Assembly (NCBI GenBank): GCA_002633025.1
Contig: NMRB01000187.1
Coordinates: 110,486 to 174,485, forward strand
DNA length: 64,000 nucleotides
From: Notospermus geniculatus
Taxonomy: Eukaryota > Nemertea > Pilidiophora > Heteronemertea > Lineidae
Direction of reading: 5' to 3'
Shown here in pieces: positions 60,862 through 64,000 of this stretch. Position numbers and translations under genes: made by a program. The notes below the pieces were generated by a model. The model was not told where the DNA came from. It made no database searches and saw only the letters and a list, made by a program, of their open reading frames with translations. Position 1 is the first letter of the stretch. The number at the start of each line of letters is the position of its first letter.

Positions 60862-63703
60862 GGAATGACTACCATTCAGAAGGCTCCAGGTGCAAGTCCC
60901 AGTAGAATGAGCTAGACCATGAAGTTTCACAACTCAACTTCAACTGAAGCCATGCCTCCATCCTGGTCATTTCAGTTCTCATGACTGCCACAAGATGGCA
61001 GCACTGCTGTTTCACAACCCAGTGACTAATCCGTACCACGAGTATCAATAAATTATTCACCGAGTTGATATGGTGAGGTTTCAATGAATCAATCATAGTG
61101 ATCGGCATTTAGGATGCAGAAAAGAAACAGTACTTTAATACATCAACAAGTACACGTTATCCAAACCAACTTGGGATGAAATGCACGTCCCCTGGAGGAC
61201 CGCGGTCTGTAATACGTGCTCTTAAAGTGTTTTCATTCACATAATCATTAGCTTACTGTTTGCCTTCGTGTACCAGAATTAGCAAGGAGCCACTTGCAAT
61301 TCGATAAATCATGAATAACTAGATTGTGTGTGTGTAACCTTTTGCAGGTGGTGAAACTATCCACTTACGATAGCTAAATCATTGCTTGCATCGGATTCAG
61401 AGTGTGGTCGGACAGGATTGATTAATATTGAAATTTGATGAATTAGCAAACTGTGGAAGTCTCATTGGCAAATTGGCACGTACCGGTACATGTAAGTAAA
61501 AAAATCAGTCACAAACTGAAAAAAGCAGTGGACCAAGCGGACATATCATCTGCTATTGCCATTGTGGATGTGAGAGGGTGCTCGGGAGTCCTGCCAGACC
61601 GGTTGTATGTACCTTTCCAATTCTTATGCATACGATGGGTGGAACCCCTCTATTGTGGAAATTGCTGCATCCTGAATTGAGGCCGAATCAATGTCAGTAT
61701 GAAGAGAAAAACCAATTTTGGACTGAACTGTGGTGTCCTTAGTAGAGAGGTGTCCTCAAAGCAAAGGTGTTGTCTAGGCATGGTTCCACTCTACCTGTGC
61801 GCCCTTTTTGGGGATTTTTGCCTTAACTTGGGCAGTTGAAGTTGTGCTCTCCTTGTGTTCAGCACCTTGCTCCTTCAGTCCATTGGTTTGTAGAGCTACC
61901 TTCTCGGAAATCTTGAAGTCCAATTGGTGAGTTATTCATTTGTATGTTCTGTTTCTGACTAATTTCCAAATGCTATACCTTGTGCCTTTGTGAGGGCAAG
62001 TAAGACTGTAAGACTCCATCCAATGAGGAACATGAGTAGTTTGAGATGGCCTCTTCCATACTTACCTGGGCCTAGAATACTTTGGCTTTGGCCCTGAAGG
62101 AAAAATCCAATACAGAGGGCTATTCCTGTATCCTCAGATGGTATTTTGGACTCGTCGAGTTTGGTTTGCAGAGCAATTAGTCTTAGAGGTGTCCATAGTA
62201 TAGAGGTTTTGCTGTACTCTCCAATCCTCCAGATCATCACATAATTGCGATTGCATGACAAGGGGCACTGACGTTAATTCGAGTCATTGATCTTCCCACT
62301 CGTGACGAGAGTAGTAGAGAAATCTGGGTTAATACGGTCTTCTACTTCTGAAGTGAGTCCTAGACGACGTCGGTCCAGGACCATTTGATGCCACTCCAAC
62401 CTGATGCTCCCTGTCCACAAATTACTGCATGGAAATGAACAGTATTCATGTCGATTGTATCCCTTTGCATTAGTCCTGATGAGGCGTAGTTATTGTCAGT
62501 TGATATTTCTCCCTATTGATCTGCCCAGGCTTCCCTCCCCTGGATGCAGTGGTTGCAACCTCGACTGCTAGGCTGTTGCCGTAGTGAGGCATGGTTCCAT
62601 GTTGTCAGCTTGTATTGTATTATGGAGAGCATATGGCACATATAGAGGTTCGGAACGAACGGTGTACTGTGTTGTCCGTGAATTTCAAGCTGGATTTTAT
62701 ACTCCCATGTGTAGAATCCTTCACGACGGTGGATTAGGCTAGAGTGTGTTTCGATGAGGTTACGTAGCCATGCTTTGACTCATAGCGCTATCACGGATGC
62801 CATTACAGATGACTGGAACATGTTATGTATCATGTACATTTCACCGAGAATCATCGCTTACGTTAACAGAATCATTAGCACCTGTACTTACGGATGAAAT
62901 AGTTCAGCAGATAACCCTCGAAGATACTCATAGTTCATTGCAATGTAGTGCGAGCTTTTAATAGTTACACCGACGTTCTGATGTCTGAACTGCTTACGTA
63001 CGAGCTTTGAATCAAAAGATAACAGAGTTCTGACTCTCTCTGTAAAACCATGGCTAACGCAGTCGCCTTCGCTGTCTTTTGGTTTACCTAGTACCATGGT
63101 ATGGTATTGCACAGATATCATTGCTATGATCTGGCATGATTTCAACGTACACGTTCTCGCTGGATGTGGTGCTATGTGCATAGTTGTTGTTCTATAGGAA
63201 TACTAGCCTCACCCCTTGGATTATTGTTTCCTCTTGGCTTGGAAGTTGCACAGAGATGCATGTAGCATTCCACGTCTAACACAGTAGTGATGAGGTCCAG
63301 ATGTCAGTCCTTCAAGTAATGGTAAGTATCTCAAACTTCTCGTACGTATTTGTGTGTATTTGACAGTGTGGACGTGTCAGAAGTTGTTCAGTTCTTCCTT
63401 TGAGGTCGTTACTTGTGCTTTCACACCATGAACTTGATCGTCAGTGATGTCCTCAGAGGGGCCTTCTTGAGTCAGGAGCAGTTCTATAAAAGCTGGTGTG
63501 GCACCTTCAGAGTCGTGGGTTCAAAATCCTATCGGGTCCATTCCTAGAGTGGTAGGAAGGGTTATCGATTCGTCAGCACTGCATGGTTTCTAGTCCAGGT
63601 GCTGGTTTTGTCCTACATCACATTCAAAGTTGTAATTCTTGCCAGTCACTATGCTGCCGTCTTCTAACTATCAAATTGTTGAAACTACTTGCCATCATTT
63701 GTG

Positions 63704-63893
63704 AAGGCGCATCTCCACAAAAGGATGTCTCCCTACAAGTTGCCTCTCTCTATGGGCAACTCGCCCATAGAAAAGTATGGGCGGTCATTTGTGTCACTGG
63801 TCATAGCATATCAACTCTTTGGAAGCCAACAATAGTGGATTGCCCGTTGAAAGCCAACTTGTATGAAAAAACACTCACCTGGAGAGGCACCTT
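63704..63893. mobile_element. dispersed short repeat, CTATGGG...AACTCGCA family, best-preserved copy
   Basis: The ends AAGGCGCATCTCCA and GGAGAGGCACCTT are inverted repeats. Inside are CTATGGGCAACTCGCCCATA, GTATGGGCGGTCA, GTGGATTGCCCGTTGA and AAGCCAACTTGTATGA. It is a short element with no coding capacity. Confidence 0.75.
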
Positions 63894-64000
63894 AATACAA
63901 CATTGTAATTTACTCACAGCTCTTGTGCTTGAAGTAGCACTCAAAACTAATTGCCTCAGATGTGTCAAGATTGTTTACATGTCACTTGAAATCATTCTAC

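Larger units (their letters stand above)
59771..64000. other. non-coding stretch after the duplication, no exon found
   Basis: It contains a candidate hAT-like MITE (60698-60861), a dispersed repeat (63704-63893) and scattered TAGAGAGGTGTCC-type words (61740-61780, 62180-62215). The next MPDZ PDZ1 exon was looked for and not seen. Confidence 0.4.

Noticed and set aside
61453-61680. Frame with KKAVDQADISSAIAIVDVRG considered as the next MPDZ exon
   Set aside because: It does not resemble the expected PDZ1 continuation (DGRLKE...) and the phase does not fit.
61959-62261. 100-codon minus-strand frame with a hydrophobic stretch
   Set aside because: The hydrophobic run looked like a membrane segment, but no family is recognised and no flanking exons were found.

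Overview
This is eukaryotic nuclear DNA from an animal: short coding exons with GT-AG introns, long non-coding stretches and many small transposon relics. Dense palindromic words (TACATGTA, TAGGCCTA, ACCGGT), tRNA-derived SINEs and many short inverted-repeat elements suggest a marine invertebrate (echinoderm, hemichordate, cephalochordate or lophotrochozoan). The species cannot be fixed from the sequence. There are no operons, bacterial signals or CRISPR arrays.

Three protein-coding genes can be supported. (1) Positions 41-3046, + strand: the 3' part of a DEAD-box RNA helicase of the DDX24 family (eleven exons seen, 5' part outside the window). (2) Positions 4038-5985, - strand: a complete six-exon TM2 domain protein of the TM2D1 type, convergent with DDX24. 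(3) From 13028, + strand: the 5' end of an MPDZ/PATJ multi-PDZ scaffold. A small exon carries the start codon. A 20.7 kb intron follows, then an exon (33804-34368) encoding the L27 domain and the start of PDZ1. Later exons were not found, so 34369-64000 appears to be intron.

The rest is mostly repeats. Three regions carry direct duplications: 7.57-9.6 kb (around single-base N positions), 23.0-26.5 kb (1.8 kb unit), and 32.2-59.5 kb, which includes a 12-13 kb tandem duplication whose breakpoint lies inside the MPDZ exon. Several copies are joined at an N, and paired copies differ by substitutions, indels and presence or absence of small transposons. Much of this may be two haplotypes assembled end to end, but a real tandem duplication is not excluded. 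The copy pairs give natural filled and empty sites, which expose three recently mobile element types.

The points most worth checking are: U12-type introns in both DDX24 and TM2D1, the latter apparently with GT-AT ends; fold-back insertions with 14-15 bp target duplications, one with a hammerhead-ribozyme-like core; a small transposon family with 5 bp target duplications; a 1.16 kb inverted-repeat element with a recurring 15-base internal motif; and the tandem duplication itself.
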